DNA of 38,363 nt from Anaerolineae bacterium (GCA_015486215.1 WFSA01000168.1:1-38363), one strand, 5' to 3'; shown: positions 15,077-24,475, numbered from the stretch's first letter. A program made the numbers and translations. The notes: a model not told the origin generated them from the letters alone.

Positions 15077-15811
15077 ATGGGCGAATTGGCGGCCAATTTC
15101 AATAGCATGTCGCTCGCCCTTGCCAACGCCGAACAGCAGCGACAGCAGATGTTGGCCGATGTTGCCCACGAATTACGAACACCGATCAGCATCATACGCG
15201 GCCATTTGGAAACGATGCTGGACGGCGTTCTTGAAACCTCATCGGGCAATTTGGCTTTGATCCATGAAGAGACATTGCTGCTGGGGCGACTGGTAGAAGA
15301 TTTACGCACGCTTTCGCTGGCGGAGGCGGGATCATTGTCACTAAATTTGAAAATGGTTGACGCGGCCGAGTTGACAGCGCAGGCTGTGTCCGCTTTTGAG
15401 CCGCTGGCGGAAGTTGAAGGGATTGAATTAACGGCCGTCATCCCCTCTCATCCCATCATCCTCAACACCGATGCCAATCGGCTGCGCCAAGTGTTAGGCA
15501 ATCTACTTTCCAACGCTTTGCGCCATGTTGTGATAGGAACGGCCGTTCCCCATACCGTCACCCTGACCACCAACAACGAGCAAGTCAAGCTATCCATCGC
15601 CGATAATGGCTTAGGGCTGTCTGCCGAAGCGCAAGCACATGTCTTCGACCATTTTTGGCGTGCCGACAGATCTCGCACCCGTGATCAGGGCGGCTCTGGG
15701 TTAGGGCTACCCATCTCTAAGGCGATTATTAATGCGCTAGACGGCCGTCTCTCTCTAAAAAGTAAGCCGCAAGAAGGAGCCGCCTTTATTATTACTCTGT
15801 CTCAGAAGTAA
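15077..15811 (+). pseudogene. Truncated sensor histidine kinase core
   Basis: 244 residues covering the end of a HAMP-like segment (ELAANFNSMSLALANAE), the dimerisation helix with phosphoacceptor His (DVAHELRTPISI), the N box (NRLRQVLGNLLSNALRH), G1 (DNGLGLS) and G2 (GGSGLGLPISKAI). The sensor and membrane segments are missing; remnants lie just upstream in another frame. The catalytic core is intact and could in principle still be made as a soluble protein. The stop codon TAA (15809-15811) belongs to mobile element E2, inserted exactly at the 3' end; without E2 the frame would run six codons past the shared Gln. Part of a decaying two-component pair. Confidence 0.75.
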
Positions 15812-15919
15812 CTACTCAGCCCTGCAATTATTTCACCACAAAGAGGCAAAAGACACAAAGAAAATCTTAAAAAACTTCGTGTTCTTTGTGGTTAATTTTC
15901 ATAATGGCTAAGTAGTTAC
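15808..15919 (+). mobile_element. MITE-like element E2 (112 bp)
   Basis: Termini GTAACTACTCAGCC and GGCTAAGTAGTTAC. Flanked by a perfect 8-bp duplication TCTCAGAA (15800-15807 and 15920-15927). The interior carries TTTCACCACAAAGA and TCTTTGTGGTTAA in inverted orientation, as in E1. Its first bases GTAA provide the terminal codon base and stop codon of the histidine kinase. Confidence 0.93.
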
Positions 15920-16015
15920 TCTCAGAATAACATACTGTCAAAATAGAACGCAGATACTCCGCCTCCATCCGCGTTATATAATTTTCTCTGTACCCGCATC
16001 CGCATTATTGCCCGC

Positions 16016-18454
16016 CTACTCTTCCTCTTCAACTCTATCGAGCAACGCCGCCTCTAACACCTCGTCCACATGCTTAACCAGCACAAAATCAATATCTTTT
16101 CGCAATCTTTTAGGAATATCAGCTAACTCTGGCGCGTTTTTCTCGGGCATGATGAATGTTTTGATGCCCACACGCCGCGCCGCCAACGCCTTTTCGCGCA
16201 AGCCGCCAATAGGCAGCACCCGCCCGCGTAACGTAATCTCACCCGTCATACTGACCGTGCGGCTGACTGGACGGTGGGTGAAGGCAGAAACCAACGCGGT
16301 CACCAATGTCACCCCCGCCGAGGGGCCGTCTTTCGGCACTGCCCCTTCAGGAATATGGATATGAATATCGTTTTTCTCGAACCATTCATCCTCTATACCT
16401 AAATTTCTGGCTTGGCTGCGGGTGTAGGTAAGGGCGGCTTGTGCGCTTTCACGCATCACTTCGCCCAATTGCCCCGTCAACGTCATCCCCCCTTTACCGG
16501 GCATGATATTGAGTTCAATAAACATGATCGTGCCGCCATTTGGTGTCCATGCGGCACCTGTTACCACCCCAATCTCATCTTTTTCCTGCAATTCGTCCCG
16601 CGTAAAGCGGGGGGTGCCAAGCAGTTTTTGGATGCGGACGGCCGTTATCTTCTTCCCCACCCGCTTGCCCTCAGCAACTTGCCGCGCAATTTTGCGGCAA
16701 ACAGAGCCAATCTCCCGATCAAGGTTACGGACACCCGCCTCATACGTATATTTGTATATCAGCGTGCGTAATCCATCCGCGTCAAATTGTAGCCCAATCT
16801 TGTCCAGCCCGTGCTGCTCCAATTGGCGCGGGATGAGAAAACGATTGGCGATCTCCATTTTTTCCTCCTCCAAATAGCCCGGAAATTCAATCACTTCCAT
16901 CCGATCTTGCAAGGCGGGGGGGATGGAATACAGCACATTAGCAGTCGTGATGAACATCACTTTGGATAGATCGTAATCAAGATCGAGATAATGATCGACA
17001 AAGGCACTGTTTTGTTCAGGGTCTAACACCTCAAGCAGAGCGGAGGCAGGATCGCCGCGAAAATCATGGCCGAGTTTATCAATTTCGTCGAGCATAAAGA
17101 GCGGATTGCTCGTGCCGGCCCGCCGCATCGCTTGGATGACACGACCGGGCAGCGCGCCAATATAGGTGCGCCGATGGCCGCGTATTTCTGCCTCATCACG
17201 CATACCGCCGAGACTGATTCGCACGAATTCGCGCCCCATCGCTTCGGCGATAGAGCGTCCCATCGACGTTTTCCCCGTTCCCGGAGGGCCGACAAAGCAT
17301 AAAATCGGCGTTTTCATGCTCTCTGGAGCAATTTTCTTGACTGCTATCGTCTCCAAAATACGATCCTTGACTTTGGGCAAGCCGTAATGATCGGCATCGA
17401 GAACGGCCGATGCCCCCGCCACATCCAGCACATCCTTCGACATCATTTCCCATGGCAAATCCAATATCCAATCAATATAGGTGCGGATAATGCCCACTTC
17501 GGGCGACATCGGCGGCATCGCTTCCAGCCGTGACATCTCCTTTTCTACTTTGACGCGAGCAGCATCAGGTAACACTTTATCGGTGATGGTTTGCCGTAAA
17601 TCGTCCAACTCTTGCTTGAACACATTCTTTTCGCCCAACTCCTCTTGAATAATGCGTACTTGCTCACGCAAGAAATGTTCACGGTTGGCACTGTCCACCT
17701 CTTCCTGCACTTGAGAGTGGATTTTTTCTTCCGCCTCTAACAAATCGATCTCTTTTGCCAAAATGATACTCACTTTTTGCAAGCGCATGACGGGATCGAT
17801 GGTTTCCAAAATATCTTGCTGTGTCTCGACAGATTGGTCTAATGTGGTGACGACAAAATCGGCCAGCCAGCCCGGCTCATCAATGTTGAGGGCGAAGGTA
17901 TACGCCTCTTCTGGCAAATTATTGCGAAAGTGGACGATGCGTTCAAACAAAGTCTGCACCACGCGTATGAGCGGCTCAACAAGCTCGGCATCCACTTTAT
18001 CCACTTCAATGTCGGGAATGATGCGGGCGCGTACACGGATATACGGCTCCCATTGCAAAAATTCGACGATTTCGGCACGATGTTGCCCTTGCGCCAAGAT
18101 GCTACTGCTTTCGTCAGGCATCCGTAGCAGTTTGCCGATATGTGTCTCTGTGCCGACATCGTATAAATCATCCTTGCTGGGGGTGTCAAGCTCTGGCTTG
18201 CGCTGGGCGATGGTGATGATACTTTCGCCATTATCTATCGCTGCATTAATAGCCAGCAGAGAACTTTTGCGCGAAATAAAAAGGGGCATAACCATCTGCG
18301 GATACAACACAATGTCGCGCAATGGCAACAGGGGGCAGGTGATGAATTTCTTTTCTTCGGTCAGATTGGTTGGATCGGATAGATTAGAGTCGTTGATAAA
18401 ATCGCGCATGTCGGCGATGAGGTTTGGAATTTGTGATAAATCTCTATTTTGCAT
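16016..18454 (-). CDS. lon: ATP-dependent Lon protease
   Basis: 812 residues from ATG 18452-18454 (MQNRDLSQ). The frame extends 44 codons further, but that part is encoded by a repeat-like GGGCGTACCC sequence and is not Lon-like. Lon is a cytosolic hexameric AAA+ protease that degrades misfolded and regulatory proteins. The N-terminal substrate domain starts at CPLLPLRDIVLYP; Walker A is GPPGTGKTS, Walker B LFMLDEIDK; the catalytic Ser is in PKDGPSAG and the Lys in LREKALAA. Length and order are normal. No CIRCE-type heat-shock operator was seen upstream. The gene stands alone. Confidence 0.97.
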   Translation of the reverse strand: MQNRDLSQIPNLIADMRDFINDSNLSDPTNLTEEKKFITCPLLPLRDIVLYPQMVMPLFISRKSSLLAINAAIDNGESIITIAQRKPELDTPSKDDLYDVGTETHIGKLLRMPDESSSILAQGQHRAEIVEFLQWEPYIRVRARIIPDIEVDKVDAELVEPLIRVVQTLFERIVHFRNNLPEEAYTFALNIDEPGWLADFVVTTLDQSVETQQDILETIDPVMRLQKVSIILAKEIDLLEAEEKIHSQVQEEVDSANREHFLREQVRIIQEELGEKNVFKQELDDLRQTITDKVLPDAARVKVEKEMSRLEAMPPMSPEVGIIRTYIDWILDLPWEMMSKDVLDVAGASAVLDADHYGLPKVKDRILETIAVKKIAPESMKTPILCFVGPPGTGKTSMGRSIAEAMGREFVRISLGGMRDEAEIRGHRRTYIGALPGRVIQAMRRAGTSNPLFMLDEIDKLGHDFRGDPASALLEVLDPEQNSAFVDHYLDLDYDLSKVMFITTANVLYSIPPALQDRMEVIEFPGYLEEEKMEIANRFLIPRQLEQHGLDKIGLQFDADGLRTLIYKYTYEAGVRNLDREIGSVCRKIARQVAEGKRVGKKITAVRIQKLLGTPRFTRDELQEKDEIGVVTGAAWTPNGGTIMFIELNIMPGKGGMTLTGQLGEVMRESAQAALTYTRSQARNLGIEDEWFEKNDIHIHIPEGAVPKDGPSAGVTLVTALVSAFTHRPVSRTVSMTGEITLRGRVLPIGGLREKALAARRVGIKTFIMPEKNAPELADIPKRLRKDIDFVLVKHVDEVLEAALLDRVEEEE

Positions 18455-18963
18455 AAATTTTTTTGGCGGGCTGTCGAAGACAGTTTCACGCCTTAACGAA
18501 TATCTTAACTGATTCTGCGGCAACTCCCGTGATTGTGCGCTGTGAGGGCGGGCATAAGGGTACGCCCCTACGTATGATGATTTCACGAGAAAACCTGAAG
18601 AACCATCTTAACTCTCGCATTGTCTTTTTTAGATAGCTTGCCTGTATTTTCTTAACTTCTTCGTACACCCGCAACCAAACGCTGGACAATCCTAATTTAT
18701 AAATTAGAATACCCTAAGTTTTATGTTTACTTCATCTGGAAGGGATGAAATTATAACGCAAGCATACAAGGAATAAAAGAAAATATCGGCATGGTTCAAA
18801 ACAGGTCAAATCATCGTTGCAGTTTTGTAAAATAATGGGACGCGGATGGGGCGAATTTAACGGGTAAGTGCGGATTTTTCTTGTTTATCCGCGTTCGTCC
18901 GCTAAATCCGCGTGCGGAGCATCCTTGTTTTGTTTTTTATATTAAGTTGCGTAGTAATATTTC

Positions 18964-19229
18964 GTATCTTCTCAATAAATCGTGGACAAGGCTTGACAAA
19001 TTTCATCAGCACTTTATTTTACATGAGTATCATGTATCTTCTCAAAAAAGCGGGGACATTATTTTGTTTTTAGTATGACTACAGCGGATCATGAAAATGA
19101 ACGGATGCTTTCTCGACTGCTCTATCCGTTTATTTCTTTCATCCGTTGTAGTCACCCCGAAATATTGAGAAGTTACAGTATCATTAGGAAAATTTGTCAA
19201 GTCTTGCCCCCAACTTTTTGAGAAGTTAT
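18964..19229 (+). mobile_element. MITE-like element A3, interrupted by B2, with C-type right end
   Basis: The left half (18964-19033) is family A from GTATCTTCTCAATA to GAGTATCAT; the right part resumes after B2 with AGTATCATTAGG and GAAAATTTGTCAAGTCTTG, then switches to GCCCCCAACTTTTTGAGAAG, which is the left end of family C read in reverse. A3 is therefore a chimera of A and C ends. No target duplication was found around the whole. Confidence 0.85.
19034..19176 (+). mobile_element. MITE-like element B2 (143 bp), inserted in A3
   Basis: Begins GTATCTTCTCAAAAAAGCGG, ends ATATTGAGAAGTTAC. The perfect 8-bp duplication AGTATCAT at 19026-19033 and 19177-19184 splits a site that is intact (once) in A1 and A6. 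This is direct evidence of transposition into an A element. Confidence 0.95.
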
Positions 19230-19259
19230 CTGTAAGGCAAATTCTGTGATTTTTGAACC

Positions 19260-20600
19260 ATGTCAAAATATCGAAGCCAAAAACGGCCGTTAACTCACAA
19301 ACGTACCCACCGTATGAGCAGTATACAAAGTAGATCCCCATACCTTGTTGAAACCATCCCCGCCGATCTGGGATGGCAGCCAGAGCACAGCACAGCAACA
19401 ACTTTGTTGCGATTACTCTACCAGACGAAAAAAACAGTAGACGTATCTGCCATATATTGGTCGCTACTGCCTGAATCAGCGGCGGAAGATATAGACGGAT
19501 TGAGTTTAGAACAGTTAAGAGAGTTCGGAGCGGAGCACGGCCGTAATCTCTACCACGCCCTTGAGAGTGCCCTGCAGCGCGGCGTGCATCTCCGCGTTTT
19601 GCAAAATAGCGATTTTGTGTTCAGTGATAATGAAGAGATTGAATATTTGCAAAATCGCTATGCGAATTTAGTCACCATCACCCCCGTTTCGCCCCGTGCG
19701 TGGTATAACGGCGGCATTATGCACCAAAAGGTATGGGTTTTTGACGGCCGTTCCATCTATATCGGATCGGCAAATATGGATTGGCGGGCATTATCACAGA
19801 TAAAAGAGTTGGGCGTGGTCGTCGAGAACGATCCGATTATAGGAGCGCAGGTGACGGCGCATTTGTCTGCGTGGCATCGTTTTGCAAAAATGGGGGTAAC
19901 GGCCGTTTCCGTCTTTGATCCTGTCAGCCGCGCAACCCATCCCGTCCCCGCATGGTCTCGTCTTGCCCCCGACCCGCTGCCCAACCCGTTCCCCGCCATC
20001 GAACCGTTGGACGAGCCGATCATCACCACCTCGCCGCCAGAATTATGTGAAAGCGGCCGTATGGCCGACAGCGACATCATTTTGCAAACGATCAATAATG
20101 CCCAAGTGCAGATCAGCATCGAAGTGATGAGTTTCTCACCGATAACACACGGGCAAAAATGGCAGCCGATCATCGCCGATGCCTTGCTCCGGGCTGTCTT
20201 TGAGCGCAATGTGCATGTGCGGTTGCTTGTCAGCCAATGGGCGTACACATATCCGCCCACCACCCCCCATTTGCACGCCTTGCAAGCGACTGCTGACGCG
20301 CTTTTTGTTGGTCATGACGAACTGCACGGCTCAGATAAGCCACACGGCTTATTAGAGATTCGCCGTTTCATCATGCCCGGCTGGGATCGCACACAGGGCA
20401 AAGAGCGGCTCTATCCTGATCACAGTCGTGTCAACCACGCCAAATTCATCGTCACCGAAAAACGAGCCAATATCGGCACCTCCAATTTTAGCTGGGATTA
20501 TTTTACAAAGACGGGCGGATGCAGTTTCAATAGCGGCAACGGCCGTTTAATCGCCCAATTACAGGCTGTGTTTGAACGCGACTGGCGGAGTGCGGAGTAA
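19260..20600 (+). CDS. Phospholipase D superfamily protein (PLD3/PLD4/K4-like)
   Basis: 446 residues with two HKD motifs. The first is at about residues 153-173: HQKVWVFD followed by IGSANMDWRAL. The second, near 401-421, is HAKFIVTE followed by IGTSNFSWDYF, with Glu in place of the usual Asp. The GTSN-S-DYF ending is characteristic of the PLD3/PLD4/poxvirus K4 group, whose members act as phosphodiesterases or 5' exonucleases rather than classical phospholipases. Function here is unknown. No signal peptide is visible. The first ATG has no good ribosome site; ATG 19314 (MSSIQS) is an alternative start. Five ACGGCCGT sites fall in the gene. Monocistronic. Confidence 0.88.
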   Translation: MSKYRSQKRPLTHKRTHRMSSIQSRSPYLVETIPADLGWQPEHSTATTLLRLLYQTKKTVDVSAIYWSLLPESAAEDIDGLSLEQLREFGAEHGRNLYHALESALQRGVHLRVLQNSDFVFSDNEEIEYLQNRYANLVTITPVSPRAWYNGGIMHQKVWVFDGRSIYIGSANMDWRALSQIKELGVVVENDPIIGAQVTAHLSAWHRFAKMGVTAVSVFDPVSRATHPVPAWSRLAPDPLPNPFPAIEPLDEPIITTSPPELCESGRMADSDIILQTINNAQVQISIEVMSFSPITHGQKWQPIIADALLRAVFERNVHVRLLVSQWAYTYPPTTPHLHALQATADALFVGHDELHGSDKPHGLLEIRRFIMPGWDRTQGKERLYPDHSRVNHAKFIVTEKRANIGTSNFSWDYFTKTGGCSFNSGNGRLIAQLQAVFERDWRSAE

Positions 20601-20786
20601 GCAAGCAAGCAAGTGCGAACTGCACAGCCTTATCTCCGATAATGCCCATCCCAATACCCAGTACACCTACCGCTTGCCACCTGCCGCTTGCTCCCCCGCA
20701 AACCTGCCCGCTTGCAAACTTTACAATATAATCAGCAGAATATATTGAAGCACGGCCGTTTTCGGTCGCAATAATAGGAGATACTT

Positions 20787-21128
20787 ATGATGAAAAATCC
20801 AAAATTTCAGATATTCGCTGGCAAAAATGAGAAGTTTTATTTTCGTCTCAACGCCCGTAACGGACAGCAAATTTTATCCAGTCAGGGATTCCCTGAAAAA
20901 AGTGGCTGCGAGAACGAAATCGCAACGGTGAAGGCAAATGCTGCTGACAACGGCCGTTTTCTCAAAAAAACCGCCAAAAACGGCAAATTCTACTTCTCCC
21001 TCACTACCCCTGATGGCGACATCATCGGCAGTAGCCAAATGTATAAATCAGAAAGCGGCCGTAACAACGGCATCGCCGCAGTCCAACGCATTGCCGCCGA
21101 TGCGCCCGTTGAGGATATAACGGAATAA
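20787..21128 (+). CDS. YegP/DUF1508-family protein (two tandem repeats)
   Basis: 113 residues made of two DUF1508 units: residues ~5-50 (FQIFAGKNEKFYFRLNARNG then ILSSQGF) and ~58-105 (GKFYFSLTTPDGDIIGSSQMY). The length matches YegP. AGGAGA lies 8 nt before the start. Structures of this family are small beta-sheet proteins of unclear role, often linked to stress or signalling; I infer no specific function. One ACGGCCGT site falls at the junction between units (NGRF). Confidence 0.92.
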   Translation: MMKNPKFQIFAGKNEKFYFRLNARNGQQILSSQGFPEKSGCENEIATVKANAADNGRFLKKTAKNGKFYFSLTTPDGDIIGSSQMYKSESGRNNGIAAVQRIAADAPVEDITE

Positions 21129-21452
21129 TCGGCACGGTTCAAAATGGAACGCAGATTAGGCGAATGACGCGGATAAACACGAATTCACTCTCTTTGATCC
21201 GTGTTTATCCACGCCATCCACGCCATCCGCGTCCCATGATGAGTACTTAGGAATGAGCCTTAAATAACTTACCCATTTAACTTTGGAGTTTACCCTCACC
21301 CCAACCCTCTCCCGAAGGGAGAGGGAGCAAGTTCCCTCCCCCTTCGGGGGAGGTTTAGGGTGGGGGACGACAAAACTCAAATATCGGTAAAACGGGTAAG
21401 TTAATAAAGTCTTATTCCTTACCCATTCCCACCATCCATTATTTAACACTTC
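21129..21452. other. Intergenic region with CCCTCTCCC-type hairpin element
   Basis: 21138-21240 is rich in ATCCGCG / CGCGGAT words (the diffuse repeat also at 18835, 22424, 15940 and 10443). 21265-21403 is an element with termini TAACTTACCC and GGGTAAGTTA enclosing two hairpins: CCCTCTCCC GAAG GGGAGAGGG and CCTCCCCC TTCG GGGGGAGG. No gene. Confidence 0.7.
21265..21403. repeat. Terminal-repeat element with two GC-rich hairpins
   Basis: Termini TAACTTACCC / GGGTAAGTTA (10 bp, perfect). Inside are CTCACCCCAACCCTCTCCC-type hairpins with tetraloop-like GAAG and TTCG, a widespread bacterial extragenic palindrome type. No target duplication was identified. Confidence 0.65.
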
Positions 21453-22427
21453 ATGCTGAGACCGTTTGATCTACGCGACATCCCCCTTATTCGCCGACTG
21501 AGCGAACATGGTGTTTCCATGCACAGCAAAGCCGCGCTGGCAGACGGTATCCACCCTCTGCGCGACGCGCTGCTTCACATCGTCACTGGCGAATTTCCCA
21601 CATTTATTTGCAAATCAAACGAAAGCGGTCTGGATGGATTTATCCAACTGCATCATCAGCAGAAAGAGAACAAAACCCACGCCCGTTTGCGCTATATCAG
21701 CCCTGTTGACGAGAGCAAAGCGGTCGAATCGCTCTGGTTTTCGCTACTTGACCATACGATGCAGGAGGCAGGGCAGCAGGGCATCCATACCGTCATCGCT
21801 GAAGTGGAAGAGACGGCCGTCACCCTCCCCATTCTGCGGCAGGCTGGCTTTGCCATCTACACCCGTCAAGACATTTACCAGCTAAAATCCCTGCCCGATC
21901 CCCCCAATTCACCGCTACCTGCCTTAAGTATGCGGCAAGAGTCAGACGATTGGGATGTGCAATTGCTCTATGCCAATATCGTCCCCAGAATGGTGCAGAT
22001 GCTCACCCCTAATCCGCCCGCGTCGCGCAATGGGGGGTGGATATTACGCGAAGGGGGCAAGCTGGCGGCATATATTCATCTGCACACCGGCTCGACAGCG
22101 ACATGGATACGTCTATTTATTCATCCAGATGTCATTTCGTCGATGGATGCGTTATTAACGGCCGTTCTCCAACTCGTCCCCGGCAAAACAACCCACCCCG
22201 TCTATGTCGGCGTGCGCCGCTATCAAGGATGGCAGAAAACAGCGTTAGAACGATCTGGATTTGAACATGTGCAAAGCCAAGCGGTGATGGCACGCCACAC
22301 AACACGCCAAACAAAACATCGCCCGCCCAGCTTGCAAAAAACAAGCGACAGCCAAAGAGTCCCGTCTATGAACAGCAGCAAACAGAGCGCGAAGGGCGTT
22401 GACATTGCCCAACACAGAATAGAATAG
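21453..22427 (+). CDS. GNAT-like acetyltransferase (weak match)
   Basis: 324 residues. The N-terminal half resembles a GNAT domain: LRPFDLRDIPLIRRLSEHG, a middle strand GFIQLHHQ, ARLRYISP, then a helix and LPILRQAGFAIYTRQDIYQL. The second half shows similar but weaker elements (WILREGGKLAAYIHLH; ALERSGFEHVQSQAVM), suggesting two tandem GNAT folds. The C-terminal ~45 residues are polar and low-complexity. The substrate cannot be inferred. No good ribosome site was seen before the ATG. It carries two ACGGCCGT sites. Confidence 0.6.
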   Translation: MLRPFDLRDIPLIRRLSEHGVSMHSKAALADGIHPLRDALLHIVTGEFPTFICKSNESGLDGFIQLHHQQKENKTHARLRYISPVDESKAVESLWFSLLDHTMQEAGQQGIHTVIAEVEETAVTLPILRQAGFAIYTRQDIYQLKSLPDPPNSPLPALSMRQESDDWDVQLLYANIVPRMVQMLTPNPPASRNGGWILREGGKLAAYIHLHTGSTATWIRLFIHPDVISSMDALLTAVLQLVPGKTTHPVYVGVRRYQGWQKTALERSGFEHVQSQAVMARHTTRQTKHRPPSLQKTSDSQRVPSMNSSKQSAKGVDIAQHRIE

Positions 22428-22793
22428 GACGCAGATTAAATTAGATAAATCCGCGTCATCTGCGTCATCTGCGGATCATTATTTTTACAACATGGTTCAA
22501 ATTAAGGTGAATCATCTTTACAGTTATTGCGTGATTGGGCGACCATAAAAAGGGCGTGGCCTTGTGCCCGCCCGCAAAGTGCAAAGATCATCTTACATAA
22601 AACGAACCATGTCATTTTTACAAATTTAACCTGCATCGTATCTTCTCAAAAAAGCGGGGAAATTATTTTGTTTTTAGTATGAATACAGCGAATTATGAAA
22701 ATGAACGGATGTTTTTTCGACTGCACCATCCGTTTATTTCTTCCATCCGTTGTAGTCACCCCGCAATATTGAGCAATTACCCTGCATCTCTCT
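22428..22793. other. Intergenic region containing element B3
   Basis: 22424-22490 is a copy of the diffuse GCAGATTAAA / CTGCGTCATCTGCGGAT repeat. 22500-22629 shows nothing recognisable except an AACCATGTCA word also present near 10448 and 19256. 22638-22780 is B3, which ends 13 bp before the next start codon. Confidence 0.7.
22638..22780 (+). mobile_element. MITE-like element B3 (143 bp), just upstream of a gene start
   Basis: Begins GTATCTTCTCAAAAAAGCGG, ends AATATTGAGCAATTAC. The perfect 8-bp duplication CCTGCATC lies at 22630-22637 and 22781-22788. The ATG of the next gene is at 22794, so the element has replaced or become its leader and promoter region. Confidence 0.94.
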
Positions 22794-24434
22794 ATGAACC
22801 AAGAAAACAGCCAAGATTTACAAGCCCTGCTCGACTTGCTCCCCTCCCGTTTACAAGAACAGCTGATTGCCAACGGCGATACCGACACTTTATTGGAAAT
22901 TGTGATGGATTTAGGCCGACGGCCGTCAGCCCGTTACGTCAGCGGCGAACAGATATTATCCACCAGCGAAATCACGCAGGAGGAGATCAATTCAGTGGTC
23001 AACAATATCGGCCGTTTTGATGATGATAATCGCGCCGGCATCACCCGCACGCTGCACCGCATCGCCGCCATTCGCAATCGGCGCGGGCAGATTGTAGGAT
23101 TAACCTGCCGCGTCGGCCGCGCCGTCTACGGCACGGTAGACATCATCGCCGATGTGGTAAAAAAGGGGAAAAGCGTCTTGCTGCTAGGACGGCCGGGCGT
23201 AGGCAAAACGACAATGCTGCGCGAAATCGCCCGCCTGCTGGCCGAAGAGAAACGGGTCATCATCGTGGATACCTCTAACGAAATTGGCGGCGATGGGGAT
23301 ATACCCCATGCGGCCATTGGCAAAGCCCGCCGTATGCAAGTTCCCAATCCCGCCCATCAGCACGAAACGATGATCGAAGCGGTCGAAAATCATAACCCCG
23401 AAGTGATTATCATTGACGAGATCGGGCGCGAACAGGAAACGACAGCCGCCCGCACCATCAACGAGCGCGGCGTACAGCTCATCGGCACGGCACACGGCAA
23501 CACCTTAGAAAACCTGCTGCTCAATCCCACCCTCTCCGATTTGGTCGGCGGCATCGAAAGCGTCACCCTCTCCGATGATGAGGCCAAGCGGCGCGGCACA
23601 AAGAAGACGGTGCTGGAACGCCGTTCCCCGCCCACCTTTTCTGTGCTGGTAGAGATTCAGGAGCGGCAAAAGTTACTGCTGCATATGGATGTAACCGCTT
23701 CTATTGACGCGATGCTGCGCGGGTTCACCTTTGATATTGAGACGCGCTGGCGGGATGAGGCGGGCGCGTTGCATCAGGAATTGGAAGAGGTGCTGCTCGT
23801 CTCGGCCGCTGTCACCGGCAAACGGGATGAGAATGAGACGGAGAGCGGGCGACGTTCTGAGCGGCGCAAGGGAAAAAGGGAGAGTACTAGCAAAAAGGTG
23901 AGTGAGGCGGCAACTGAGGCATCAACCATCCCTTCCATAAAAGCGGATGAAGGCGAGCCGCGCAGTATGGATGTGTACGCCTATGGAGTGTCGCGCAATC
24001 GGCTGAGGCAGACGGCGCGGCAGATGGGCGTGCAGATCAATCTGGTAGACCATCTCGACCAAGCGGATTTATTGGTGACGCTGAAAAAGCATTATCGCAA
24101 ACAACGCCGCCTGCTCACGGAGGCAGAACGGATCCGTGTTCCTGTCCACATTTTACGGGCAAATACAACGGCGCAGATGGAAAATTTTGTGCAGCAGGTG
24201 TTTGGGAAAACGGCCGTCACCTCCCCCAATACCGATCCTTTCGCGGTAGCGATAACGGAAACAGAACAGGCCATCGCTGCGGTGCAAAATGGAAAGCCTG
24301 GCGTGGATTTATCCCCCGCCACAGCCGCTATCCGCCGCTATCAACATCAACTCGCCGCCCATGCCGATCTCATCTCGCACAGCTACGGTAAAGGGGAAAA
24401 ACGGTATGTGCGAATCTTTAATGCACGGAAATAG
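22794..24434 (+). CDS. Ycf45-like AAA+ ATPase with R3H domain
   Basis: 546 residues. The N-terminal ~110 residues are helical; then an AAA ATPase: Walker A GRPGVGKTT (132-140), VIIVDTSNEIGGDGDIPH, Walker B region VIIIDEIGR, and TAHGNTLENLLLNPTL. The middle insert (about 345-385) is charged and low in complexity. The C-terminus has an R3H nucleic-acid-binding motif (IRRYQHQLAAHADLISHSYG). This architecture is that of Ycf45/SpoIIIAA-like ATPases of cyanobacteria, plastids and other bacteria, thought to bind single-stranded nucleic acid; the exact role is unknown. There is no Shine-Dalgarno sequence because a MITE ends 13 bp upstream of the ATG; translation may be leaderless or start from an element-borne promoter. 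Confidence 0.9.
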   Translation: MNQENSQDLQALLDLLPSRLQEQLIANGDTDTLLEIVMDLGRRPSARYVSGEQILSTSEITQEEINSVVNNIGRFDDDNRAGITRTLHRIAAIRNRRGQIVGLTCRVGRAVYGTVDIIADVVKKGKSVLLLGRPGVGKTTMLREIARLLAEEKRVIIVDTSNEIGGDGDIPHAAIGKARRMQVPNPAHQHETMIEAVENHNPEVIIIDEIGREQETTAARTINERGVQLIGTAHGNTLENLLLNPTLSDLVGGIESVTLSDDEAKRRGTKKTVLERRSPPTFSVLVEIQERQKLLLHMDVTASIDAMLRGFTFDIETRWRDEAGALHQELEEVLLVSAAVTGKRDENETESGRRSERRKGKRESTSKKVSEAATEASTIPSIKADEGEPRSMDVYAYGVSRNRLRQTARQMGVQINLVDHLDQADLLVTLKKHYRKQRRLLTEAERIRVPVHILRANTTAQMENFVQQVFGKTAVTSPNTDPFAVAITETEQAIAAVQNGKPGVDLSPATAAIRRYQHQLAAHADLISHSYGKGEKRYVRIFNARK

Positions 24435-24475
24435 CGTTCGCCCGTTTGCTCTCGCGTTCTGCGTCAAATTAAAAG

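Larger units (their letters stand above)
18455..19259. other. Lon upstream region with nested A3/B2 elements
   Basis: About 800 bp between divergent lon and the phospholipase D-like gene. 18538-18565 includes a CGGGC-TACGCCC-type palindromic word common in this genome's repeats. 18835-18920 has repeated ATCCGCG / CGCGGAT words. 18964-19230 is the A3 element with B2 inserted. The lon promoter should lie in the first 200 bp, but no convincing boxes were chosen. Confidence 0.65.

Noticed and set aside
18455-18586. N-terminal extension of Lon
   Set aside because: The extra 44 codons are encoded by repeat-like DNA, do not resemble Lon, and the family-like sequence starts soon after ATG 18454.
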